Assembly (NCBI GenBank): GCA_046758465.1
Contig: JBHIAG010000005.1
Span: 1-47,513, forward strand
Direction of reading: 5' to 3'
DNA length: 47,513 nucleotides
Origin: JBHIAG01 sp046758465
GTDB lineage: Bacteria; Acidobacteriota; Terriglobia; Acidiferrales; 2-02-FULL-67-57
This document shows, piece after piece, positions 23,966 through 31,212 of the stretch; within the stretch, counting starts at the first letter, position 1, and every line of letters starts with the position of its first letter. The translations under genes and the position numbers were made by a program. Under the pieces are notes generated by a model. That model was given only the letters and a program-made list of their open reading frames with translations. It ran no database searches and had not been told where the DNA came from.

Positions 23966-24961
23966 ATGGCGGAGAAGATTCTCGTCATCGCCGAGCAGCA
24001 GCAGGGCCGACTCCATCACCAGAGTTGGGAAGCGCTGGCGGCCGGGCAGCGACTGGGCGACACTGTGCGCCAACCAGTGGTAGTGGCCGTGGCCGGCAAG
24101 GGAATCGCTGCGGTGGGCGAGGAACTGGCAGCCAAACAGGTCGCAGAGGTTTGGCTGGTGGAGCATGACCTGCTGGAACGCTACACCCCCGACGGCTATG
24201 CGCTGGCCCTGCGCCAGCTGATTGAGCAGGCTTTCCCCACCTACGTGTTCCTGCCGCACACCTACCAGGTACGGGACTTCGCGCCCAAACTCGCGGCCTC
24301 CCTGCGCCGCGGCGTGATCAGCGATTGCATCGGCTTCCGCGTAGAGGGCAAGCGGCCCATCTTTGTGCGACTGATGTTTCAGGGCAAGACCAACGCCGAC
24401 GTCACGTTCGCGGGCGAACCACCCTGGTTCGCCACTTTTCAGGCAGGAGCGTTTCGGGGCGACGCGGTGACGGCGGCGAGCCGCCCGGCACCGGTAAAAA
24501 AACTAGAGGTTACATTGCCGGCTACAAAGATCCGCACGCGGCCCGAGGAGCCCTTTCGTGAGGCCAAGCAGGCGGTTGATTTGACCCAGGCCGAGATCAT
24601 TGTGGCAGTGGGTCGCGGGATCAAGGAGCCCGGGAACATCGAGATGGTGCGAAAGCTGGCGAATTTGCTGGGGGGCGAGCTGGCGGCTTCGCGCCCCATC
24701 TGTGACGAAGGCTGGCTGCCGATGGAGCGGCAGGTCGGCAGCTCGGGCCAGACGGTGGCGCCGAAGCTCTACCTGGCGCTGGGCATTTCCGGGGCCATTC
24801 AGCATGTGGTGGGAATGAAGGGCGCCCGCACCATCGTGGCGGTCAACAAGGACGCGCATGCGCCCATCTTTGAAGTCGCCGACTACGGCATCGTGGGTGA
24901 CCTGTTCGAAGTCGTCCCGGCCCTGATCGAAGAGTTGGAAAAGGGCGGGGCAGGCGGCTAG
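23966..24961 (+). CDS. etfA: Electron transfer flavoprotein alpha subunit
   Basis: A 331-aa FAD-binding ETF subunit. The ATG at 23966 follows etfB by 5 nt; the frame is open into etfB, but that part is a shadow. The N-terminal domain begins EKILVIAEQQQG. The C-terminal FAD domain shows ASRPICDEGWLPMERQVGSS, then GQTVAPKLYLALGISGA and VAVNKDAHAPIFEVADYGIV, the usual flavin contacts. The redox partner (ETF-quinone oxidoreductase) is not in the window. Confidence 0.95.
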   Translation: MAEKILVIAEQQQGRLHHQSWEALAAGQRLGDTVRQPVVVAVAGKGIAAVGEELAAKQVAEVWLVEHDLLERYTPDGYALALRQLIEQAFPTYVFLPHTYQVRDFAPKLAASLRRGVISDCIGFRVEGKRPIFVRLMFQGKTNADVTFAGEPPWFATFQAGAFRGDAVTAASRPAPVKKLEVTLPATKIRTRPEEPFREAKQAVDLTQAEIIVAVGRGIKEPGNIEMVRKLANLLGGELAASRPICDEGWLPMERQVGSSGQTVAPKLYLALGISGAIQHVVGMKGARTIVAVNKDAHAPIFEVADYGIVGDLFEVVPALIEELEKGGAGG

Positions 24962-24981
24962 TGGATGCCAGACGGCATCCA
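24962..24981 (+). terminator. Hairpin after etfA
   Basis: TGGATGCC (24962-24969) pairs perfectly with GGCATCCA (24974-24981) around AGAC, starting right after the etfA stop. It is a candidate end to the fab-etf operon, but no U-tract follows, so intrinsic termination is uncertain. A TAGAAT box (24989 region) just after it could serve the next gene. Confidence 0.45.
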
Positions 24982-25005
24982 AGAGAGTAGAATAGGGACA
25001 AGGCC

Positions 25006-25563
25006 ATGGCCACGGGGAAACAAACTCGCTGCGCACTGCTGCTCGCTTTCGCCCTGCTCGCCAATGGGGTCTGGGCTTCGCTGAGTTCTCAGGAGACGGG
25101 CGAGAAGGAAAAAGAGAAGGCGAAAGCGGAGGAAACCTCCAAGAAGAAGAAAAAGAAGAAGAAGTCCACCCCAGGCTCTGAACCCGGCTCCCGCGAGCTC
25201 TCGACCCGCAAGGTGCTGAGCCGGGTGCTGCGCAGCTACAAGACGGGGTTGGAATCGCTCAGCGTGTCTTCGGTGAGTAACTGGATTGACCCACAGCGCT
25301 TCCACGATTATCCGCGGTTCGAGGAAGGCGTCACAGTCTTTCTGCAGTCCCTGGGCGAGTTGCGCCTGTTCACGCGGGAGGTCAGCGTGCAGGTGGAAGG
25401 CGACCGGGCGGTGATGATTGTGGACGCCGAGATGATCTTCGCCCAGCGGGACACACCCGGCCCGCCGGCAAGGCGCACCAGCCAGATCACGTTTGATTTT
25501 CAACGCACGCCGCGGGGCTGGAAAATTACGGAAATCAACCCCCGCTCGTTTTTCCTGCCCTAA
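25006..25563 (+). CDS. Exported lysine-rich protein, NTF2/SnoaL-like C-terminus
   Basis: A 185-aa protein with a hydrophobic N-terminal segment (about 8-24). A highly charged linker at about 27-56 follows, containing EKEKEKAKAEE and a run of eight lysines. The C-terminal 110 residues alternate helix and strand (VLSRVLRSYKTGLESLSV, then RRTSQITFDFQRTPRGWKITEI), which looks like a small NTF2/SnoaL-type fold. The function is unknown. The poly-lysine linker could contact the cell envelope or nucleic acid, but that is speculation. Confidence 0.7.
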   Translation: MATGKQTRCALLLAFALLANGVWASLSSQETGEKEKEKAKAEETSKKKKKKKKSTPGSEPGSRELSTRKVLSRVLRSYKTGLESLSVSSVSNWIDPQRFHDYPRFEEGVTVFLQSLGELRLFTREVSVQVEGDRAVMIVDAEMIFAQRDTPGPPARRTSQITFDFQRTPRGWKITEINPRSFFLP

Positions 25564-25577
25564 TTTCCCCCGCGCAT

Positions 25578-25607
25578 TTCGAAGTGTCCTGGGAGCTGTG
25601 TTATAAA
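25578..25607 (+). promoter_or_regulatory. Weak promoter-like pair before acyltransferase gene
   Basis: TTCGAA (25578-25583) and TATAAA (25602-25607) are spaced by 18 nt. The expected transcript start falls at or next to the ATG at 25615, which would make the message leaderless. The -35 match is poor. Confidence 0.3.
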
Positions 25608-25614
25608 GGCCGGT

Positions 25615-26448
25615 ATGAGGCCGCCAGGGCCACAAACCTCTGCGGAACCGCTTGCGGGGCGTAACATCTTTTACGACGCCACGCTCCGGCCGCTGACCCG
25701 CCGGCAAAAGCTACTGGTACGGCTGGCGGCCTGGGTGGGCTATTGGCTGATCACGCTCGTGGGCCGCACGCTGCGCTGGGAAGTGGTAGGCCAGGAGAAC
25801 TGGGAGTCCATTTTCAGAGCGGGCAAGCGGGCTCTGTACACGTTCTGGCACTGCTGCATCTTTTCCGCTACTTGGTATTGGCGGCAGCGCGGCATTGTGG
25901 TGATGTCGAGTCCAAATTTTGACGGCCAGTACACTGCGCGCATCATCCAGCGGCACGGCTACGGCGCGGCGCGGGGATCAAGCTCGCGCGGCGGCCTGCG
26001 GGCGCTGGCCGAGATGAAGCAGCACCTCAAACAAGGGCGCGACGTCGCCTTCACCATCGACGGCCCGCGTGGCCCGCGCTTTGTGGCCAAACCCGGCCCG
26101 GTACTGCTCGCGCGGCGCACGGGCAACGCTATCTTCTGCTTCCACAGCGCACCCGAGCGCGCCTACACCTTTCGGAAAAGTTGGGATTTGTTTCAGATCC
26201 CGTATCCCTTCAGCCGCGTGGTGATTTTCAAGGCACCCCCCATCTATGTGCCGGCCGACGCCGACGAAGCGGCGCAGGAAGCCACGCACCGCGAAATGCA
26301 GGCCACGCTTGATCGCCTGCGGGCGTTCGGGGAGAGCTGGTGGCAGATGTCGGCGGCCGAACGTGAACGCGTGCGGACCAGTTTCAGCGCCGGCGTTCTT
26401 TCAGCGTTACCGTCACCTTCAACCGGCGGCGGCCCCGGAGGAGCGTAA
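25615..26448 (+). CDS. DUF374-type lysophospholipid acyltransferase family protein
   Basis: A 277-aa protein of the DUF374 (COG2121) type, related to lipid A and lysophospholipid acyltransferases. A membrane-associated helix lies at about 30-52. FWHCCIF, the long SSRGGLRALAEMKQHLKQGRDV segment in two pieces, and TIDGPRGPRFVAKPG are characteristic of the family. It probably acts on the inner face of the membrane in lipid A or phospholipid acylation. The last 22 codons overlap the end of the convergent HtrA gene, and the C-terminal tail (LPSPSTGGGPGGA) looks like read-through of that DNA. Confidence 0.82.
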   Translation: MRPPGPQTSAEPLAGRNIFYDATLRPLTRRQKLLVRLAAWVGYWLITLVGRTLRWEVVGQENWESIFRAGKRALYTFWHCCIFSATWYWRQRGIVVMSSPNFDGQYTARIIQRHGYGAARGSSSRGGLRALAEMKQHLKQGRDVAFTIDGPRGPRFVAKPGPVLLARRTGNAIFCFHSAPERAYTFRKSWDLFQIPYPFSRVVIFKAPPIYVPADADEAAQEATHREMQATLDRLRAFGESWWQMSAAERERVRTSFSAGVLSALPSPSTGGGPGGA

Positions 26449-27556
26449 TTTCGAGTTTGTCGCCCGGGCGCTTGCGGTAGAGGGCGCGGGCGAGGTCGAG
26501 CTCCGCTTCCACCCGTTTACCGTCGAGCGCGACGATGATGTCGCCGCCGACGGGAAGTCGCAACCGGCCGACAATTACCACGCGGTCACCGCCGCGAATA
26601 CCGACGTCGGCGGCGGCGCTGCCAGGAAAGACCTCGGTGACGAGCACGCCGCGCTCCACGGGCAAGCGCAGGGCTTCGGCGAGGGTCGGATCAAGCGGAT
26701 AGTAGCGGATGCCCAGGGCGGGTCGGCGCACGCGACCTTCGCGGAGCAAGTCGTCGAGGATGAACTTGACCGTGTTCACGGGGATGGCAAAGCCGATGCC
26801 GACACTCCCGCCCGTAGGGGAGAAGATGAGCGAGGTGAGGCCGATGACGCGGCCGGAGGAATCGAGCAAGGGCCCGCCGGAGTTCCCGCGGTTGATGGCG
26901 GCATCGGTTTGGATGGCTTCATCGAGCAGCACGCCTCGTTCGGTTTCAATCGTGCGCCCCAGTGCGCTGATGACACCTGTCGTCAGTGTCCCCTGGAAGC
27001 CAAAGGGGTTGCCGATGGCCAGGACTTTCTGGCCCACACGCAGCCGGTCAGAATCGCCCAGTTGCACGGTGGGGAAGGTTTTGCGGCCGGGATTGATCTT
27101 GAGGACAGCGATGTCAGTCATGCGGTCCGCGCCGATGACGCGAGCCGGATAAGTGGAGCGGTCGGCGAGGGTGACCTGGATTTGCTCAGCGCCGGCGATG
27201 ACGTGGTAGTTGGTCAGGATGTGACCTTCGCGATCGATAATGGAGCCTGAACCAGAACCTTCCGACGGCACCACGCCCAGAAAGAAGTTCCACTCCAGGG
27301 CGCGGGAGGTGACGTTGACCACGGCGGGCGAGACGGCACGATAGACCTCAACTGTGTTCTGCTCGTCGGCGTCGAGCTGTGGTTTCGGGAGGGTTTCGTC
27401 GGCGTTGGTGGGGGTGACCGCCGGTGGCGGCTGGGGCATGGGCGGCGCGGGCTCTTCGAGGGGTGTGGTGAGGGGCGTGCCCGGGCCCAGCCAATAGCCC
27501 GCCGTGGCGGCGGCGAGTCCCAGAAGTAGCAATCCGGTCCAGTAGCGATTTTTCAT
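26384..27556 (-). CDS. HtrA/DegP-type serine protease with one PDZ domain
   Basis: A 390-aa envelope protease and chaperone. Residues 6-24 form an N-terminal membrane anchor, followed by a proline-rich linker. The trypsin-like domain has H118 (TNYHVI), D148 (TDIAVLK) and S226 (GNSGGPL). One PDZ domain occupies about 285-388. This is the DegS/HtrA single-PDZ layout. It is last in a minus-strand group folD-coaE-htrA, 18 nt after coaE. The 3' ends of this gene and the acyltransferase gene overlap by 65 bp. Confidence 0.94.
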   Translation of the reverse strand: MKNRYWTGLLLLGLAAATAGYWLGPGTPLTTPLEEPAPPMPQPPPAVTPTNADETLPKPQLDADEQNTVEVYRAVSPAVVNVTSRALEWNFFLGVVPSEGSGSGSIIDREGHILTNYHVIAGAEQIQVTLADRSTYPARVIGADRMTDIAVLKINPGRKTFPTVQLGDSDRLRVGQKVLAIGNPFGFQGTLTTGVISALGRTIETERGVLLDEAIQTDAAINRGNSGGPLLDSSGRVIGLTSLIFSPTGGSVGIGFAIPVNTVKFILDDLLREGRVRRPALGIRYYPLDPTLAEALRLPVERGVLVTEVFPGSAAADVGIRGGDRVVIVGRLRLPVGGDIIVALDGKRVEAELDLARALYRKRPGDKLEITLLRGRRRLKVTVTLKERRR

Positions 27557-27574
27557 GCCATGACCTCGAAGGTT

Positions 27575-28201
27575 TCAGGCTGAAGACTTGGCCGCCGAAC
27601 CTGTGTGGCGGCGCAACTCGGCCAGCACCTGTTCGACCTGCGCGCGGGTGTGCGGGAGCGAGCCAGAGCAGTCGATGGCATAGTCGGCGTAGTGCCGTTT
27701 TTCCTCTTGGGGGAGCTGGGCTGCCAGGCGTTGCTCCGCCTCGACACGGCTCAAGCTGGTGCGGGCGATGAGCCGCTCCCGCTGTTGTTCTGGCGTACAC
27801 CAAGTGACGATGAGCTTGTTGAGGCGGCGATAGAAGCCACTTTCGACCAGCAGGGCAGCCTCGACGACGACGACGGCCGCGGGCTCACGGTGGGCGATTT
27901 CGGTCAGCCGCTCTTCAGTGCGTTCGATGACGCGCGGGTGGACAATCGCATTCAAGCGCTCGAGTTGGGCCCGGTCGGCAAAGACTCGGCGGGCGAGTTT
28001 TTTCCGGTCGATGGCGCCGTCCGGCGCGAGAATCTCTGTGCCAAAGGCCGCGATGATTTCCTGGTAGGCAGGGCGGCCCGGCGCCATGAGTTCGTGCGCC
28101 AGCAGGTCAAGCCGGAGCACGCGGCAACCCATCTCCTCGAGCATGTCCGCCACCGTACTCTTGCCAGAACTGATGCCGCCGGTGAGTCCGACTTTCAGCA
28201 T
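27575..28201 (-). CDS. coaE: Dephospho-CoA kinase
   Basis: A 208-aa kinase catalysing the last step of coenzyme A synthesis. The P-loop GLTGGISSGKST is at 5-16, followed by RLDLLAHELMAPG, where family members usually have DADxxAH. KLARRVFADRAQLERLNAIVHP and the lid region (QQRERLIARTSLSRVEAEQRL in part) are standard. It lies between folD (20 nt upstream) and htrA. Confidence 0.94.
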   Translation of the reverse strand: MLKVGLTGGISSGKSTVADMLEEMGCRVLRLDLLAHELMAPGRPAYQEIIAAFGTEILAPDGAIDRKKLARRVFADRAQLERLNAIVHPRVIERTEERLTEIAHREPAAVVVVEAALLVESGFYRRLNKLIVTWCTPEQQRERLIARTSLSRVEAEQRLAAQLPQEEKRHYADYAIDCSGSLPHTRAQVEQVLAELRRHTGSAAKSSA

Positions 28202-28221
28202 CGGAGGGAGTTCCGCTCCGC

Positions 28222-29157
28222 TCAGGCCATCACCGCCCGGGTACGGGCGCGGCGCCAGCGGGCCGCCTTGACCGTATTCACCATCAACATCGCGATGGTC
28301 AACGGGCCCACACCGCCGGGTACGGGTGTCAGGGCGCCGGCGACCTCGGCCACGTCGGGGTGCACGTCGCCCACCAGAACGGAGCCCTTGCGGCGAAATT
28401 CATCCAGCCGCTCGGGGTAGCGCGCAAAAAGTTTTTCCGCCGTGGCAGCGTCTTCGACGCGGTTGATGCCGACGTCGATGACGGTGGCGCCCGGACGGAC
28501 AAACTCGGGCGTGACGAACGCCAGGCGGCCCAGGGCCGCCACCAGGATGTCGGCCTCGCGGGCGACGGCCGGGAGGTCGCGGGTGCGGCTGTGACAGAGG
28601 GTCACGGTAGCGTGCTCGTGCAGCAACAGCAGTGCCACGGGCTTGCCCACGATGTCGCTGCGACCGATGACCACGGCGCGGCTCCCGCGGAGCGGGATTT
28701 CGCTGCGGCGCAGGATTTCCAGAATGCCAGCCGGGGTGCAGGGGCGCAGAGCGTCGCGCTGAGTGACCAGGTTGCCGACGTTGAGGGGATGGAAGGCGTC
28801 CACATCCTTGGCGGGGTCGACAGCCAGCAGCACGCGCTGGGCATCGACCTGCGGCGGCAAGGGCAACTGCACCAGGATGGCGTCAATGGCGTCGCGGCGA
28901 TTCAACTCCTCCACCTGCGCGACTAATTCTTCGGTGGTGCTGCTGGCTGGCAGGCGGAGCTGTTCGCTGTGGAGGCCGAGAGTTTGGCAGGCGCGGATTT
29001 TGTTGCGCACGTAGATGTGGGAGGCGGGGTTATCGCCGACCAGGATGGCGGCCAGGCCGGGGGTGATGCCCAGGGCGCGGAGTTGGGAGATCTCCTGGCG
29101 CAGTTCATCCTGGATTTGTTTGCCAATTTGTTTTCCGTCGAGTATGCGCGCCGCCAC
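28222..29157 (-). CDS. folD: Methylenetetrahydrofolate dehydrogenase/cyclohydrolase FolD
   Basis: A 311-aa bifunctional enzyme interconverting methylene-, methenyl- and formyl-tetrahydrofolate. The substrate motif YVRNKIRACQTLG contains the catalytic Lys. VQLPLP, the NADP loop VIGRSDIVGKPVALLL, and PGGVGPLTIAML are all present. A short basic tail (WRRARTRAVMA) extends past the usual end. It heads the minus-strand folD-coaE-htrA group. Confidence 0.95.
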   Translation of the reverse strand: MAARILDGKQIGKQIQDELRQEISQLRALGITPGLAAILVGDNPASHIYVRNKIRACQTLGLHSEQLRLPASSTTEELVAQVEELNRRDAIDAILVQLPLPPQVDAQRVLLAVDPAKDVDAFHPLNVGNLVTQRDALRPCTPAGILEILRRSEIPLRGSRAVVIGRSDIVGKPVALLLLHEHATVTLCHSRTRDLPAVAREADILVAALGRLAFVTPEFVRPGATVIDVGINRVEDAATAEKLFARYPERLDEFRRKGSVLVGDVHPDVAEVAGALTPVPGGVGPLTIAMLMVNTVKAARWRRARTRAVMA

Positions 29158-29243
29158 GCTCGCCTCTTAGCAAGTAGGAATCATAGCACAGGGTGCGCAG
29201 CCGGCGCAGGCAGGGGTGCGTGCCCGACCGCCAGGCGGTTGGC

Positions 29244-29273
29244 TTGAAAAGCGCTTTGCACTTCTGTTAGAGT
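29244..29273 (+). promoter_or_regulatory. Putative promoter for the Trm112-like and GT9 genes
   Basis: TTGAAA (29244-29249) with TTAGAG (29267-29272, 17-nt spacer) or TAGAGT (29268-29273, 18 nt). It lies about 30 nt before the ATG at 29302 in the divergent gap after folD. The match is moderate. Confidence 0.35.
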
Positions 29274-29301
29274 CGAGCGCCCGGTACCGGAGCTGGCTGC
29301 C

Positions 29302-29472
29302 ATGGCGGTGGATCCCGAGCTGCTAAAAATTCTGGTTTGTCCGCTCTGCAAAACGCCGGTGGCGCTCACTGCCGACCAGAAGGGGTTGAAGTGCAGCAGT
29401 TGCCGGCGGGTCTACCCGATTAAGGACGACATCCCGGTGATGCTGGTGGACGAAGCCCGCATCGAGCCCTGA
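29302..29472 (+). CDS. Trm112/YcaR-family small zinc protein
   Basis: A 56-aa protein. Two pairs of cysteines, C13/C16 (LVCPLCKTPV) and C31/C34 (KCSSCRRVYP), followed by IKDDIPVML, are the signature of the Trm112 (UPF0434) family. Members act as small zinc-binding partners, often for methyltransferases. It ends 6 nt before the glycosyltransferase gene, so the two are probably cotranscribed. Its small size makes it easy to miss. Confidence 0.9.
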   Translation: MAVDPELLKILVCPLCKTPVALTADQKGLKCSSCRRVYPIKDDIPVMLVDEARIEP

Positions 29473-29478
29473 GCTTCT

Positions 29479-30564
29479 ATGGCCGTACGTCCCTCCGGGA
29501 GTCGTCTTCTCTCCGAATTGCCGGCGGGTGCGCGCGTGCTGCTCCTGCGGCTGCGCTCGCTTGGCGACACGCTGCTGACCACACCGGCGCTGCGAGCGCT
29601 GAAAGCTTGGCGGCCAGACCTAAAGGTGTCGGCGCTGGTCGAGAAGCACTTTGCCGACGTACTGGCGGGCAACCCGGACGTAAGCGAGCGGATTGAATTC
29701 GACGGCGCCGCGAGCCTGCTGCGGGTTGTGGCACGGTTGCGCAGGCGGCGGTTTGCGCTGTGCGTCAACGTCCACGGCGGGACGCTGAGCGCGCTGCTGA
29801 CGCGGGCGAGCGGGGCCCGCTACCTCGCCGGACGCACGCATTTCCGCTTCCGCCGTGCCTATAACGTGCTCGCTCCTGAGCCGCCTGCGGTGCTCAGGCG
29901 TACAGCGGTGCATACGGTCGAAGACCGTCTCTCGACGTTTTATTGGTTGGGCCTGCCGCAGGGAGAAGTTCCGGGGTTACAGATTTTTCCGCAGGAGGAT
30001 GCCCGGCGGACGGTGCGCGAGAAGCTCGCCGAGCAGGGCCTGGCGGCGGGCACACGCTATGCGGTGTTGCAGGCGGCGGCGAAATTTCCTAGCAAAGAGT
30101 GGCCGCTGGAGCGGTTCGCCGAGCTGGGAGAGTGGTTGCAGCGGGCGCACGGCCTGGTTCCGGTGTTCCAGTGCGGCTCCGGGGAGGAGAGGCGCATCCA
30201 GCGGGAGGTGCGGGGGCGGGCGGGCGTCTGCTTGGCGCGGCTGTCGGTGGCGGAATTGATTTCGTTGATCGAAGGAGCCGCGCTGTTTGTGGGCAACGAC
30301 AGCGGGCCGATGCACATCGCGGCAGCCCTGGGTCGTCCGCTGGTGGTGCTGTTCGGCTCTTCAAACTCGGTAGCCTGGGGTCCGTGGCGGGCGGCCCACG
30401 CGCTGGTGCAGAACTACTATCCATGCAACCCCTGCCCGGGCGACCGCTGCTACGCGTTCGACGAGCCGCAGTGTATCCTTTCGATCACGCAGGGGCAGGT
30501 GCAGCAGGCAGTGGAGCGGGCGCTCGCCGTGGGAGCGGCGCTCGCCGGCACCACCCGCGCATGA
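29479..30564 (+). CDS. Glycosyltransferase family 9 (heptosyltransferase-like)
   Basis: A 361-aa GT-B fold transferase. The N-terminal domain has VLLLRLRSLGDTLLTTPALRALK in two pieces (the family opening), and the C-terminal domain has FVGNDSGPMHIAAALG and LFGSSNSVAWGP, which bind the ADP-sugar donor. This is the WaaC/WaaF/WaaQ type that adds heptose to the lipopolysaccharide core. Near the end, C-x2-C-x4-C spacing (NPCPGDRC) is seen in many relatives. The exact acceptor is unknown. Confidence 0.9.
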   Translation: MAVRPSGSRLLSELPAGARVLLLRLRSLGDTLLTTPALRALKAWRPDLKVSALVEKHFADVLAGNPDVSERIEFDGAASLLRVVARLRRRRFALCVNVHGGTLSALLTRASGARYLAGRTHFRFRRAYNVLAPEPPAVLRRTAVHTVEDRLSTFYWLGLPQGEVPGLQIFPQEDARRTVREKLAEQGLAAGTRYAVLQAAAKFPSKEWPLERFAELGEWLQRAHGLVPVFQCGSGEERRIQREVRGRAGVCLARLSVAELISLIEGAALFVGNDSGPMHIAAALGRPLVVLFGSSNSVAWGPWRAAHALVQNYYPCNPCPGDRCYAFDEPQCILSITQGQVQQAVERALAVGAALAGTTRA

Positions 30565-30597
30565 GCTGGAACAGCGGGTTGAGCTAATTCTGCCCTC

Positions 30598-31074
30598 CTA
30601 GAACGGCGGGAAGGACAGGCTCTTGTCTTTCTTTTCCACCCAGAGGCGCACGGGCGGGTCGAGGTTGTTGAGGCGGACGCTGACGACGATGCCTGAGGCG
30701 TTGCCTTCGAGCGTGAGGGTCCGCTGGCGGCTGCCACCTTCCACCGCCAGGCGCAGCAAGACGGCGCGGCTCGATTCTACCTCGACGAGCTCGTAGCTGC
30801 GGATTCGTCCGTAGTCGCCGTTGGGTCCCCAGATCGAGAGAAACTGCTCGTAGGTGAATGAGGGTTGGGGTTTCCAGAGCTCGTAGGCCTGCCGGTAGTC
30901 CTCCGCGACCAGCGCGTCGAAGAAACGCGCCACGTGACGCTTTTCGGGATAATAGCGAAAGGTGAAGTAGAGCACCGTGCCGAGGACGAGGGCGACCGCC
31001 AGGGCGAGCACGAGGCGGCGGAGCCAGCGGCGGGGCGGCGGCAAAGGCTCAGGTTCGAGTAGCGATATTCCCAT
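30598..31074 (-). CDS. Membrane-anchored protein of unknown function
   Basis: A 158-aa protein with a short proline-rich cytoplasmic N-terminus, one membrane helix (about 20-42) and a soluble domain of about 110 residues with mixed helix and strand (RFFDALVAEDYRQAYELW resembles DUF4864/NTF2-like proteins). Its ATG lies 2 nt after the stop of a decayed permease tail, so it was probably once downstream of an ABC transporter gene. Confidence 0.7.
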   Translation of the reverse strand: MGISLLEPEPLPPPRRWLRRLVLALAVALVLGTVLYFTFRYYPEKRHVARFFDALVAEDYRQAYELWKPQPSFTYEQFLSIWGPNGDYGRIRSYELVEVESSRAVLLRLAVEGGSRQRTLTLEGNASGIVVSVRLNNLDPPVRLWVEKKDKSLSFPPF

Positions 31075-31076
31075 TG

Positions 31077-31208
31077 CTATATCGTCCGCTGAAACAGCCG
31101 AATCGTGGCCACTGTCGTGACTCCAGCAAAGGCTAGCAAATAGAGCAAATCAGTGTAAATGCCGGCGAAGCCGGTGTGGCGCAGGAGGAGGTTTTGCAGG
31201 GCATGTGG
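31077..31208 (-). pseudogene. C-terminal remnant of an ABC-2 type permease
   Basis: Reading the minus strand from about 31208, an open frame of 43 codons gives HALQNLLLRHTGFAGIYTD, then LLYLLAFAGVTTVATIRL and the end FQRTI, stopping at TAG 31079-31077. This is the pattern of the last membrane helix and basic tail of ABC-2 drug/polysaccharide export permeases. An in-frame TGA (31211-31209) cuts it off, and the sequence above it belongs to the phosphatase-family gene in another frame. It looks like a deletion junction that removed the rest of the transporter. Confidence 0.55.
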
Positions 31209-31212
31209 TCAG

